From assembly GCF_900142765.1 (NCBI RefSeq), contig NZ_FRCB01000002.1, forward strand, positions 186,001 to 250,000: a stretch of 64,000 nt of DNA, in the 5' to 3' direction. Made by a program: the position numbers and the translations under genes. Shown one piece after another: positions 1-8,707 of this stretch (its first letter is position 1; every line of letters begins with the position of its first letter). This DNA is from Roseovarius litoreus. GTDB lineage: Bacteria; Pseudomonadota; Alphaproteobacteria; Rhodobacterales; Rhodobacteraceae. The notes beneath the pieces were generated by a model that saw nothing but the letters and a program-made list of their open reading frames with translations, had not been told where the DNA came from and ran no database searches.

Positions 1-506
1 CTCTGGCCTTGTTCGATGCCTTCGTAGCCGCGACCGGGCGGAGCGGCGGGCTGAGCCTCAAATGGCCCAATGACGTGCTTCTGAATGGTGGGAAGCTGGC
101 GGGGATCCTGCTGGAAAGTGCCGGCACCCGCGAGGGGTTGTCGTATTTCGCAATCGGCATCGGTGTGAACCTTGCGCAGGCGCCGGGCCGCGACATGCTC
201 GAAGAGGGGGCGCTGCGGCCTGTGTCGCTTTTGTCCGAGGCCGGTGTAACGGTCACTCCAGAAGAGTTTCTGGACCTTCTGGCGCCCGCCTATGCCCGGT
301 ACGAGGCGAAATTCACGACCTATGGTTTCGCGCCCATCCGCAGGGAATGGCTGGCGCGGGCGGCGAAACTCGGGCAGACGATCACCGCGCGTACCAGCCG
401 CGATGCGATCACCGGTATTTTCGAGACGGTGGACGAGGCGGGCAATCTTGTTCTAACTACGCCGCAAACCCGGCACGCCATTCCGGCGGCCGAAGTGTTT
501 TTCTGA
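1..506 (+). CDS. birA: Biotin--[acetyl-CoA-carboxylase] ligase, 5'-truncated by window edge
   Basis: This is the C-terminal part of biotin protein ligase, which makes biotinyl-AMP and transfers biotin to the carrier lysine of acetyl-CoA carboxylase and other carboxylases. The reading frame is open from the first bases of the window, so the start lies outside. The fragment holds the KWPNDV motif followed by a GGKLAGILLE stretch and the GIGVNL strand, which form the biotin and ATP pocket in this family. A short C-terminal domain follows. The TGA at 504-506 touches the ribosome-binding site of coaX, so the two are probably co-transcribed. In Rhodobacteraceae this gene usually sits just after nuoN; that neighbour would lie outside the window. 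Confidence 0.95.
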   Translation, partial: LALFDAFVAATGRSGGLSLKWPNDVLLNGGKLAGILLESAGTREGLSYFAIGIGVNLAQAPGRDMLEEGALRPVSLLSEAGVTVTPEEFLDLLAPAYARYEAKFTTYGFAPIRREWLARAAKLGQTITARTSRDAITGIFETVDEAGNLVLTTPQTRHAIPAAEVFF

Positions 507-517
507 AGGAGCGCCAA

Positions 518-1297
518 ATGCTTCTGGCCATTGACTGCGGCAATACGAATACCGTGTTTTCGATCTGGGACGGCAGGTCCTTCTTGTGCACATTGCGCAC
601 CTCGACACATCATGCGCGCACGGCAGATGCTTATTTCACTTGGTTTTCAACACTCGTGAAGCATTACGGGATCGAGGCGAACATCACCGATGTGATCATC
701 TCGTCGACGGTGCCGCGGGTTGTGTTCAACCTGCGGGTCTTTGCCGATCGGTTCTTTGGATGCCGGCCGCTGGTGGTGGGCAAGCCCGAATGCCTGTTGC
801 CGCATCCGCCACGGGTCGATCCGGGCACGCAGGTGGGGCCGGACCGGCTGGTGAATTCGGAAGGGGCCTATGAGCGGCATGGCGGCGATCTGATCGTGGT
901 GGATTTCGGCACCGCGACCACCTTTGACGTGGTGGCGCAGGATGGCGCCTATGTGGGTGGTGTGATCGCGCCGGGCGTGAACCTGAGCCTCGAGGCGCTG
1001 CACATGGCGGCGGCGGCCTTGCCGCATGTGGACGTGACCAAGCCTCAAAAAGTCATTGGAACCAATACGGTAGCCTGTATGCAGTCGGGTGTGTTCTGGG
1101 GCTATGTGGGGCTGGTCAATGGTGTGTGCGAGCGCATCAGGGCCGAGTATGATCGCCCGATGCGGATCATCGGCACGGGCGGTCTGGCCTCGCTTTTCGC
1201 GCAGGGCGACATGCTGTTCGACGCGATCGAAGACGATTTGACAATGCACGGGCTGACCGTGATTCATGATTACAACAAGAAGGCACAAACCTCATGA
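518..1297 (+). CDS. coaX: Type III pantothenate kinase
   Basis: CoaX phosphorylates pantothenate, the first step of coenzyme A synthesis, in the cytoplasm. The 259-residue product has the family's usual length. It begins with the phosphate-binding motif DCGNTNTVFSIWDG and has the second nucleotide motif DFGTATTFDVV near residue 130, both typical of the acetate/sugar kinase-like fold of CoaX. The frame stays open upstream, but the ATG at 518 was chosen because AAGGAG lies just before it and the conserved N-terminus starts there. Its stop overlaps the start of rnj (ATGA), which suggests translational coupling. Confidence 0.96.
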   Translation: MLLAIDCGNTNTVFSIWDGRSFLCTLRTSTHHARTADAYFTWFSTLVKHYGIEANITDVIISSTVPRVVFNLRVFADRFFGCRPLVVGKPECLLPHPPRVDPGTQVGPDRLVNSEGAYERHGGDLIVVDFGTATTFDVVAQDGAYVGGVIAPGVNLSLEALHMAAAALPHVDVTKPQKVIGTNTVACMQSGVFWGYVGLVNGVCERIRAEYDRPMRIIGTGGLASLFAQGDMLFDAIEDDLTMHGLTVIHDYNKKAQTS

Positions 1298-2964
1298 GCA
1301 GCGATAGACTGATCTACATGCCCCTTGGCGGGGCCGGCGAAATCGGCATGAACGCCTATGTTTACGGCTATGGGCCGAAGGGTAAGGAGAGGTTGATCCT
1401 CGTCGATCTGGGGGTGACCTTTCCGGACATGGACAGCTCGCCGGGTGTCGACCTTATTTTCCCGGATATTCAATGGCTTGCGGACCGACGTGAACAGCTG
1501 GAGGCGGTCTTCATCACCCATGCGCACGAAGATCACGTGGGTGCGGTGGCGCATTTTTACGAGCAGTTGGGCGCGCCGGTCTATGCACGGGCGTTCACGG
1601 CCAATATCGCGCGACGCAAGATGGAAGAGTTCGGCTATTCCGAAAAGGCCGTGCGGGTCGTGTCACCCTGGCCCGAGGTAACCAAGGTAGGACCGTTCAC
1701 GGTGGGGTTCGTGCCGATTTCTCATTCGATTCCAGAGAGTTCCGGGCTGGTCATCGACACGCCCAAGGGCCGCGTGGTGCATTCGGGGGATTTCAAGATC
1801 GACGCCAACCCCGTGGTGGGCGAGCCGTTCGATCCTGAGCTTTGGGCCAGTCTGGCCAAGCCCGGCGTCAAGGCGCTGATGTGCGATTCTACCAATGTTT
1901 TCAATACACATGCGGGCCGTTCTGAAAGTAGTCTGGCCGAGGATATCCAGGCCCTGATCGCGGGCGCCAAGGGGATGGTGGTGGCCACCACCTTTGCCAG
2001 CAACGTGGCACGGCTCAAGACGCTGGCCGAGGCGGCGGATCGGGCGGGACGCTCGGTCTGTCTTTTGGGGCGCGCGATGCGGCGGATGATCGAGGCGTCT
2101 GTGGAAACGGGGGTTCTGACCTCGTTCCCGAAAACCGTAAGTCCCGAAGAAGCAAAGGATATTCCGCGCGAAAACCTGATGCTGATCGTCACCGGCAGTC
2201 AGGGTGAGCGGCGCGCGGCGAGTGCGCAGCTGGCACAGGGGAATTATCTGGGGCTGTCGATGAAAGAGGGCGACATGTTCCTGTTTTCATCCAAGACGAT
2301 CCCCGGAAATGAACGCGGCGTCATCAAAATCATGAACCAATTCAGTGAGATGGGCGTCGATGTTGTGGACGACTCAGACGGCAAGTATCACGTCTCGGGT
2401 CATGCCAACCGACCGGACCTCGAAAAGCTGCACGACTTGCTGCAACCACAGATCGTGGTGCCGATGCATGGCGAGCACCGGCATTTGCGCGAGCACGTAA
2501 AATTGGCCAATTCCAAGAGGATGCAGGGCGTTCTTGCTGTGAATGGAACGATGGTGGACCTGACGGGGAACCGCGCGGAAATCTGCGACTATGTCGAGAC
2601 GGGCCGGACCTATCTGGATGGCTCGGTCAAGATCGGGGCGCTGGATGGGATCGTGCGGGATCGTATCCGCATGGCGCTGAACGGGCATGTCACGGTCAAT
2701 GTGATCCTTGATGAAGAGGATGAGCCGTTGGGCGAACCTTGGTGTGAAATCAAGGGTTTGCCGGAGACGGGCAACAGCCGCGCGCCGCTTGTGGATGTGC
2801 TCGAAGAGGATCTTGGCCAGTTTCTCGGACGCGCCGGGGCGAAGGTTCTGACGGATGACGAGAAGCTGGAAGACGCGCTGCGCAAGATCGCGCGGCAATC
2901 GGCGCAGAACGAGATCGGCAAGCGCCCGGAAGTGACCGTGGTGATCAGCCGTTTGGCCGAGTAG
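1294..2964 (+). CDS. rnj: Ribonuclease J
   Basis: RNase J is a metallo-beta-lactamase/beta-CASP nuclease that degrades and matures mRNA and rRNA by endonucleolytic and 5'-3' exonucleolytic cleavage. The 556-residue protein has the zinc-binding motif HAHEDH near residues 76-81, the later HSGDFKID stretch, the beta-CASP region with SQGE, and PMHGEHRHL in the C-terminal half. The length fits bacterial RNase J. It is the last gene of birA-coaX-rnj and overlaps coaX by four bases. A strong hairpin terminator lies about 90 bp downstream, with a repeated 83-bp element in between. Confidence 0.96.
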   Translation: MSSDRLIYMPLGGAGEIGMNAYVYGYGPKGKERLILVDLGVTFPDMDSSPGVDLIFPDIQWLADRREQLEAVFITHAHEDHVGAVAHFYEQLGAPVYARAFTANIARRKMEEFGYSEKAVRVVSPWPEVTKVGPFTVGFVPISHSIPESSGLVIDTPKGRVVHSGDFKIDANPVVGEPFDPELWASLAKPGVKALMCDSTNVFNTHAGRSESSLAEDIQALIAGAKGMVVATTFASNVARLKTLAEAADRAGRSVCLLGRAMRRMIEASVETGVLTSFPKTVSPEEAKDIPRENLMLIVTGSQGERRAASAQLAQGNYLGLSMKEGDMFLFSSKTIPGNERGVIKIMNQFSEMGVDVVDDSDGKYHVSGHANRPDLEKLHDLLQPQIVVPMHGEHRHLREHVKLANSKRMQGVLAVNGTMVDLTGNRAEICDYVETGRTYLDGSVKIGALDGIVRDRIRMALNGHVTVNVILDEEDEPLGEPWCEIKGLPETGNSRAPLVDVLEEDLGQFLGRAGAKVLTDDEKLEDALRKIARQSAQNEIGKRPEVTVVISRLAE

Positions 2965-2967
2965 CGG

Positions 2968-3050
2968 CGTACGATCCGTACGAAACCTACGCGCGTTCAG
3001 GACGAAACCGGGCTTCAATCCCGGAAATTGTGTCCATCTTGTACGCAAAC
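2968..3050 (+). repeat. 83-bp dispersed element, copy A
   Basis: This intergenic stretch between rnj and its terminator reappears at 61732-61814 on the same strand with exactly the same length. The block starting GTACGAAACCTAC at 2978-3007 matches the other copy at 28 of 30 positions. The block AAATTGTGTCCATC to GCAAAC at 3025-3050 matches at 24 of 26. The 17-bp middle differs, but in this copy it forms the hairpin CCGGG-cttcaat-CCCGG. The 5' end also forms a small hairpin around CGTAC and GTACG. The function is unknown; it could be a small RNA, a 3'UTR element or a protein-binding site. Confidence 0.8.
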
Positions 3051-3053
3051 ACC

Positions 3054-3095
3054 AAAAAAACCTGCCTTGGCCCGAGGGGTGGAGGCAGGTTTTTT
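3054..3095. terminator. Bidirectional Rho-independent terminator
   Basis: An A-run, the stem CCTGCCT, a 15-nt loop, AGGCAGG and a T-run form an intrinsic terminator that works in both directions. It lies between the convergent rnj (+) and DEAD-box helicase (-) genes and probably ends both transcripts. Confidence 0.88.
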
Positions 3096-3132
3096 CAATT
3101 CGGTGTCTTGAGTCTGCGCGAAGCTGCGCGCC

Positions 3133-4668
3133 TCAATCGGTGCGGCGTTCCTCGAAGCTGAGAGCGATGAAGCTGGGCATGTGATCGCCCATGCCGACAA
3201 CCGCGTTGCCGCCGCCGCCGGACCTGCCACGACCACCACCGCTGCCGCCGCCGCCACCGCGGCGAGAGCCGGAGCGCGCGCTGTCTTGCGATCTGTCGTC
3301 GCGGCGCGGCTCGGAGGGGCGCTCGGGCGCGGCCTGAACCGGTTCAGGCTGCTGCGGCGCCTCGGCGACGTCGGCCTGCGGGGCAGGTGCCTTGTCGGTC
3401 TTGTCGGATTTGGAGCGCGAGGTGCGGCTCCGGCTTCTGCGGGCGGGCTTGTCGTCGGACTTGGCCTCGGGCCGTGCATCGGGGGATGCGGCGCTGTCCT
3501 CGTCGCTGGGCGAGGTGCCGGCAACGGGGTTTTCGAGCCGGGGGATCTGTTTCTGGATCAGCCGTTCGATCGCATCGAGGTTCTTTTCGTCGCGCGGACC
3601 GGAGATCATCATCGCCTTGCCGGACCGGCCGGCGCGGCCGGTGCGACCGATGCGGTGCACATAGTCTTCGGCATGGCCGGGCACGTCGTAGTTGAACACG
3701 TGGCTGACCGAGGGCACATCGAGCCCGCGCGCGGCCACGTCGGAGGCCACGAGAATTTTCAGGTCGCCCGCGCGGAAGCCGTCAAGGGTGCGGGTGCGCT
3801 GCGACTGATCGAGATCGCCATGGATCGGGGCGGCGTCGTAGCCGTGTTTCTTGAGCGACTTGGAGACGATATCCACATCGACCTTGCGGTTGCAGAAGAC
3901 GATGGCGTTGGTGCAGGCCTCGCCCTCGGCGTCGATGAGCGCGCGCAGGATGTCGCGCTTTTCAGAGTCGGCCCGTTCGCGGCGCGAGGGCTTGAACATG
4001 ACCACGCCCTGTTCGATCGTCTCGGAGGCGGTGGCCTGACGCGCCACTTCGATCCGCACCGGGTTTTGCAGGAAGGTATTGGTGATGCGTTCGATCTCGG
4101 GCGCCATGGTGGCCGAGAAGAAGAAGGTTTGCCGGGTGAAGGGCGTCAGGCTGAAGATGCGTTCGATATCGGGGATGAAGCCCATGTCCAGCATGCGGTC
4201 GGCCTCGTCCACGACCATGATCTGAACGCCGGTCAGCAAGAGCTTGCCGCGTTCGAAATGATCGAGCAGGCGACCGGGGGTGCAGATCAGAACATCCACG
4301 CCCTTGTCGATCAGCTTGTCCTGTTCCTTGAAGCTGACACCGCCGATGAGCAGCGCCTTGGTCAGCTTGAGGTTCTTGGAATAGGTGTCGAAGTTTTCGG
4401 CCACCTGTGCGGCCAGTTCCCGCGTCGGGCAGAGCACAAGGCTGCGCGGCATGCGCGCCCGTGCCCGGCCCCGCGCCAGCAGCGATAGCATGGGCAGGGT
4501 GAAGCTGGCGGTCTTGCCGGTGCCCGTCTGGGCGATGCCGAGGATGTCACGGCCTTCGAGGGCAGGGGGGATCGCGCCGGCCTGAATGGGCGTCGGATCT
4601 GTGTAGCCTGCTTCTTCGACGGCTTTAAGGACTTTGGGGTTCAGATTGAGATCGGAAAATTTTGTCAT
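3133..4668 (-). CDS. DEAD-box ATP-dependent RNA helicase (RhlE-like)
   Basis: This 511-residue RNA helicase unwinds RNA duplexes using ATP and probably acts in ribosome assembly or mRNA decay. The visible motifs are the Q motif around PTPIQ (26-30), Walker A AQTGTGKT (46-53), PTRELA (81-86), DEAD (154-157), SAT, and HRIGRTGRAGR for motif VI. After about residue 385 the sequence becomes low-complexity: acidic and Ala/Pro-rich, then Arg/Ser-rich, then a run of Gly-Gly-Arg repeats. Such tails bind RNA in RhlE and related helicases. A second DEAD-box gene lies at 32100, so the window encodes two paralogues. The assignment to the RhlE branch rests on the core and the tail. Confidence 0.93.
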   Translation of the reverse strand: MTKFSDLNLNPKVLKAVEEAGYTDPTPIQAGAIPPALEGRDILGIAQTGTGKTASFTLPMLSLLARGRARARMPRSLVLCPTRELAAQVAENFDTYSKNLKLTKALLIGGVSFKEQDKLIDKGVDVLICTPGRLLDHFERGKLLLTGVQIMVVDEADRMLDMGFIPDIERIFSLTPFTRQTFFFSATMAPEIERITNTFLQNPVRIEVARQATASETIEQGVVMFKPSRRERADSEKRDILRALIDAEGEACTNAIVFCNRKVDVDIVSKSLKKHGYDAAPIHGDLDQSQRTRTLDGFRAGDLKILVASDVAARGLDVPSVSHVFNYDVPGHAEDYVHRIGRTGRAGRSGKAMMISGPRDEKNLDAIERLIQKQIPRLENPVAGTSPSDEDSAASPDARPEAKSDDKPARRSRSRTSRSKSDKTDKAPAPQADVAEAPQQPEPVQAAPERPSEPRRDDRSQDSARSGSRRGGGGGSGGGRGRSGGGGNAVVGMGDHMPSFIALSFEERRTD

Positions 4669-4863
4669 GTGTGTCCGTGGTTTGCGGACACTATCCTGGC
4701 CCGCACGTCATGTCAGGGTCGGACCCGTCTGGTCCCGTGGCGCATCACGTCAGTGACCCTTGAAGCGGCGTTTACCGGATATTGGGGGGTATGGTCAATG
4801 GAGCCGGTCATTTAGGTGATAATCTGCCCTTGAACATGGGTATCGTTGCCGAAATAGCAACAG

Positions 4864-5823
4864 TCACCCGTGGTCGGGAAAATGGCGGGCGCGTTTGGCG
4901 TCAAGATCGAGCGCGATGCGGCGCAGATGGCCGTATGCGTCGAGCCGGGCGCGCAGATCTGGGGTGGCGATGCAGACCTCGGCGAAGAAATCGGCAAGGG
5001 CGGCCTCGCCCCGGTCCTCTTCCAGAAGCGAAAAGAGCGCGTTCATGGTGAGCGCCTCGGGGCCGGAGGCGGGGGGCGGTTTGAGCCCTGCGCGATAGGA
5101 GCCTTGCGCCAGCCGGAAGCGGTAGGCCTCGCGCCAGCGGTCCCAGTCGGGGGCGTGGAGGTGGCACAGCTCGGTCTCGTCGAGCGTGGCGGGCGATGGG
5201 TCCTTGTCGCCGTCGATGAAGGCGTTGTGGATACGCAGGCTCAGATCGGGGCGGTCGGTGCGCACGAAGATCTTGCCCGCCACATGGCTGAGAAAGCCGC
5301 CGTTCAGATGCGGGCCATAGGTGGGATAGATCTCGGCCGTTTCGTTGCGGCGCTGACCGGGGAAGGGCGCGCAGGCCTTGAACCAGGTGACACCGGGCGG
5401 CGGCGGATCGGAGGGATCGGGGGCCATCGCCTCGAGCGGGCGGATGCGGGCGCTGATCGCGTCGGGCGGCAGGGCGGCGAGTTGCGACGGCAGGGGGCGG
5501 GAGGGCCAGAGGAACTCGTCCACGTCGATATGGGCGAGCCAGTCGACCTGAGGGCGCTTTTGCAGGCAATGGGTGGCGTTGATCGACTGGCGCGGCTGAT
5601 GGGTGTCGGGGCGCTTGCCGCGACGGTCCCAATAGGTGGCGTCGCAGAGCGTCACGCGGCATTTGGGATGCGCCTTGAGGGCGGCGAAGGCGTCGGGGGC
5701 GGGGGCGTCGAGATAGACATGCACACGGTGCGCGCCCAGATCGAGATGATGGGCGGCGAAATTCAGGATCGCGGTGGTGTCGGCCTTGATCGTTGCGACA
5801 AGGCCCCATGTGGGCGTGCTCAT
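4864..5823 (-). CDS. Glycosyltransferase family 2/92-like protein
   Basis: The 319-residue protein starts with GLVATIKADTTAILNFAAHH, typical of small bacterial glycosyltransferases of the Glyco_tranf_2_4 type that act on surface polysaccharides. The HIDVDEFL motif at 98-105 supplies the DxD-like metal and nucleotide-sugar site. There is no signal peptide or membrane span, so it is probably a cytoplasmic enzyme. The acceptor and sugar cannot be told from sequence. It stands alone with 195 bp of upstream DNA in which I saw no gene. Confidence 0.8.
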   Translation of the reverse strand: MSTPTWGLVATIKADTTAILNFAAHHLDLGAHRVHVYLDAPAPDAFAALKAHPKCRVTLCDATYWDRRGKRPDTHQPRQSINATHCLQKRPQVDWLAHIDVDEFLWPSRPLPSQLAALPPDAISARIRPLEAMAPDPSDPPPPGVTWFKACAPFPGQRRNETAEIYPTYGPHLNGGFLSHVAGKIFVRTDRPDLSLRIHNAFIDGDKDPSPATLDETELCHLHAPDWDRWREAYRFRLAQGSYRAGLKPPPASGPEALTMNALFSLLEEDRGEAALADFFAEVCIATPDLRARLDAYGHLRRIALDLDAKRARHFPDHG

Positions 5824-5876
5824 GGCGACAGGATGCGGCGGGGCGGGGCGGGGCGCAAGGTGCTGAATGCAAAATG

Positions 5877-5902
5877 AAAGCCCCCGGGGGGCCGGGGGCT
5901 TT
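5877..5902. terminator. Hairpin terminator, usable in both directions
   Basis: An 11-bp perfect stem, AAAGCCCCCGG paired with CCGGGGGCTTT, has a 4-nt loop. It lies 24 bp after the stop of the VPLPA-CTERM gene on the minus strand, where the stem is followed by a T-rich stretch, so it most likely ends that transcript. Confidence 0.8.
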
Positions 5903-5926
5903 GACGCAAGAGTCCAGCTTGGGTTC

Positions 5927-6856
5927 TCAGACGGTCTTGCGCCGTTTCATTGCGGCCAGCCCGCCAAGCGCGCCGAGCAGGAGCCAGCCTGCGGCGGGAA
6001 GCGGGATCGGGGCCGAAACGGTGGGTTGGGACCTCAGGCCGAAGCTGGAGATCGTGATCGGGTCCTGCACGAAGGCGCCCACGGCGTTTTCACCTTCGAA
6101 ATTCGTGGCAAAGGCGCGGGCGGTCAGGGTCGAGGTGATGTCGAATGTTTCGCCGGCGCCGAAATCCCCGAGGGCGATGCTGCCGGATAAATCATCGACC
6201 GAGAATTCGAAGGCTTCGATGAAGCCGCCGCCGAGGCCGAGCGGGGTGATCGAGGGGGTGAAGTTCTGGACGTTGTCGAAGATGTAGGTCTGGACCAGAT
6301 CGAAGGAGGCGTTGAAGGTGGCCAGCCCCAGCACGTCGGCACGGGCGTTGAAGATTTCGGTGCCGTTGATCTGGATCGCGTATTCGAAGGACGCGGCGGT
6401 ATAGGCGCTTTCGGTGTCGACAACGCCGGGATCCGGGTTGGCGAAGGGGTTTGTCAGGTTCGCGCCGTATTGGCGGCTGGTCGAGATTTCGGTGGACAGG
6501 CCCGACAGGGTGAAGTCGAGCGTATAGGTCCGGGTGCCGTTGGTGGCGTTGGTTTCGCTGAAATCGAGCTGTGCTTCGGAGGTGACCCGCGTGGAGCCGC
6601 TGTTGCGGCTGAAGGGATCGATCACCGCGCTGACCGCGGATGTGCCGTCGGCGTTCTGGATGGCGCTGCTGGCGCCGAGCGTTGCCGTCGCGGTGCCATC
6701 GGACACGGTTTGCGTATCGGTCGTGATGGTGACGGGATCGCAGCATCCTTGATTGGCGGATGTCACCGTGGCGGTGCTGACCGTGGTTGCAAGGGCTGCT
6801 GTGGTGGAAAGGATCGTGGCGATAACGCCGGATGAGACAATAGAGTGGATACTCAT
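5927..6856 (-). CDS. VPLPA-CTERM sorting domain-containing exported protein
   Basis: The 309-residue protein has an N-terminal signal peptide (about residues 1-24). Its C-terminal tripartite sorting signal is PLPAAGWLLLGALGGLA followed by basic residues MKRRK, the VPLPA-CTERM form of PEP-CTERM common in Rhodobacteraceae. It is predicted to be exported, anchored and possibly processed by an exosortase-type enzyme. No exosortase gene is in the window. The body is Ser/Thr/Ala-rich and beta-rich, with a CC pair near residue 38 and no recognised enzymatic motif. The start is supported by GGGAG 8 nt upstream. Its function on the cell surface is unknown. Confidence 0.88.
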   Translation of the reverse strand: MSIHSIVSSGVIATILSTTAALATTVSTATVTSANQGCCDPVTITTDTQTVSDGTATATLGASSAIQNADGTSAVSAVIDPFSRNSGSTRVTSEAQLDFSETNATNGTRTYTLDFTLSGLSTEISTSRQYGANLTNPFANPDPGVVDTESAYTAASFEYAIQINGTEIFNARADVLGLATFNASFDLVQTYIFDNVQNFTPSITPLGLGGGFIEAFEFSVDDLSGSIALGDFGAGETFDITSTLTARAFATNFEGENAVGAFVQDPITISSFGLRSQPTVSAPIPLPAAGWLLLGALGGLAAMKRRKTV

Positions 6857-6904
6857 TACGCGTACTCCCTAAAAGTGTAATCGTTAAAAATGCACCTTAA
6901 GCTT

Positions 6905-6943
6905 ACAGCGATTCGCGGATCACGCAAGTCGCGAGATCGCTGT
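6905..6943. repeat. Inverted repeat between prfC and the VPLPA-CTERM gene
   Basis: ACAGCGAT-TCGCG pairs with CGCGA-g-ATCGCTGT, a 13-bp stem with one bulged base. On the minus strand it lies after the prfC stop and about 50 bp upstream of the start of the VPLPA-CTERM gene. It could be a prfC terminator or an operator for the surface protein. There is no strong T-run next to it. Confidence 0.6.
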
Positions 6944-7032
6944 CGCAGTTTCAAACTGTCGTCATCGAGATCAGCGATGCGCCCTGCCGGTCGCGTTTCG
7001 CGATGCGCAAGCCGCGGTGCGATCGGCTGAAG

Positions 7033-8640
7033 TCAGGCCATCATTTCCTTGGTTGCCTGCAGTTTAACGTCGGGGTGATCGCGTTCGATGCGGTCGATGT
7101 CCCATTGCAGGCGCGTGAGGTAAACGATGTCGCCGTCATGATCGTGGGCGATATGTCTCTTGTTGGCGGCGGCGAAGGCGTCGACCTTGTCGCGCGGGCC
7201 TGCGACCCACCGGGCGGAGGTGAATTGCGACGGCTCGAAGCGCACGGGCAGGCCGTATTCAAGCTCGATCCGGCTGCCCAGAACCTCGAATTGCAGCGCG
7301 CCCACCACACCGACGATAAAGCCCGAGCCGAAGGAGGGTTTGAACACCTTGGCGGCGCCTTCCTCGGCGAATTGCATGAGGGCCTTTTCAAGATGCTTGG
7401 CCTTCATCGGGTCGCCCGCGCGGCAGGTCTGCAGGAGTTCCGGCGCAAAGGACGGAATCCCGGTGACGCGGAGGCTTTCGCCTTCGGTCAGGGTGTCGCC
7501 GATGCGCAATTGGCCGTGGTTGGGAATGCCGATGATATCGCCTGCCCATGCCTCTTCGGCCAGTTCGCGGTCGGAGGCGAGAAACAGCACCGGGGCCGAT
7601 ACGGTCATCGGCTTTTTCGAGCGCACATGGGTCAGTTTCATGCCGCGCCGGAAATGGCCCGAGGCAAGGCGGACAAAGGCGACGCGGTCACGGTGCTTGG
7701 GGTCCATATTGGCCTGAACCTTGAAGACGAAGCCGGTGACGTTGGTTTCCTCGGGGGCGATCTGGCGCGGTTCGGCGGATTGCGGCTGTGGTTCGGGGCC
7801 ATAGGTGCCGATCCCGTCCATCAGTTCCTTGACGCCGAAGGAGTTGATCGCGGAGCCGAACCAGATCGGGGTCATATGCCCTTCGAGCACCGATTGCGGG
7901 TCGAGGGCGGGCAGCAGTTCGCGGGCCATCTCGACCTCTTCGCGCAGCTGGCCGATCAGGTCGGCGGGCACATGCTTGGCCAGGGCGGGATCGTCCAGAC
8001 CGTTGATCTTGATGCTTTCGGCCACCTTGTTGCGGTCGGCGCGGTCCATCAGTTCCAGCCGGTCGTTGAGCATGTCGTAACAGCCGATGAAATCGCGGCC
8101 CTTGCCGATCGGCCACGAGGCTGGGGTCACGTCGATGGCGAGGTTTTCCTGAATTTCGTCGATGATGTCGAAGGTCTCGCGGCTTTCGCGGTCCATCTTG
8201 TTGCAGAAGGTCAGGATCGGCAGATCGCGCAGGCGGCACACTTCGAAAAGCTTGCGCGTCTGGCTTTCGACGCCCTTGGCGCCGTCGATCACCATGACGG
8301 CGGCATCCACCGCGGTGAGCGTGCGATAGGTGTCTTCGGAGAAATCCGAGTGACCGGGCGTGTCCACCAGATTGAAGCGGAAGCCGCTGAAATCGAAGGA
8401 CATGGCCGAGGCCGAAACGGAAATGCCCCGGTCCTTTTCCATCTGCATGAAATCCGAGCGCGTGCGGCGGGCCTCGCCCTTGGCGCGCACTTGCCCGGCC
8501 ATCTGGATCGCACCGCCATAGAGCAGGAATTTCTCGGTCAGGGTCGTCTTGCCCGCATCGGGATGCGAGATGATCGCGAAGGTGCGGCGCCGCGCGATTT
8601 CGGGCGGCAGATCGGGGCGGTTGGGGGTCATGTCCAGCAT
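7033..8640 (-). CDS. prfC: Peptide chain release factor 3
   Basis: RF3 is a translational GTPase that removes RF1 and RF2 from the ribosome after peptide release. The 535-residue product has the P-loop SHPDAGKTTLTEKF near residue 25, the switch-II DTPGHSDFS, the guanine-specificity motif NKMD, and the long C-terminal domains of RF3. The frame is open 12 codons further upstream (to 8676), but the family N-terminus begins around MLDMTPNRPD, so 8640 is preferred, with 8631 as an alternative. No strong ribosome-binding site marks either start. In the window, prfA (RF1) is encoded separately at 44946. Confidence 0.94.
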   Translation of the reverse strand: MLDMTPNRPDLPPEIARRRTFAIISHPDAGKTTLTEKFLLYGGAIQMAGQVRAKGEARRTRSDFMQMEKDRGISVSASAMSFDFSGFRFNLVDTPGHSDFSEDTYRTLTAVDAAVMVIDGAKGVESQTRKLFEVCRLRDLPILTFCNKMDRESRETFDIIDEIQENLAIDVTPASWPIGKGRDFIGCYDMLNDRLELMDRADRNKVAESIKINGLDDPALAKHVPADLIGQLREEVEMARELLPALDPQSVLEGHMTPIWFGSAINSFGVKELMDGIGTYGPEPQPQSAEPRQIAPEETNVTGFVFKVQANMDPKHRDRVAFVRLASGHFRRGMKLTHVRSKKPMTVSAPVLFLASDRELAEEAWAGDIIGIPNHGQLRIGDTLTEGESLRVTGIPSFAPELLQTCRAGDPMKAKHLEKALMQFAEEGAAKVFKPSFGSGFIVGVVGALQFEVLGSRIELEYGLPVRFEPSQFTSARWVAGPRDKVDAFAAANKRHIAHDHDGDIVYLTRLQWDIDRIERDHPDVKLQATKEMMA

Positions 8641-8707
8641 GGATGCGCATATAGAGGCGCGCGGGAGGCGGTGCAATACGCCAGTGCCGCGCGTAAGAGC
8701 CGAAGGA

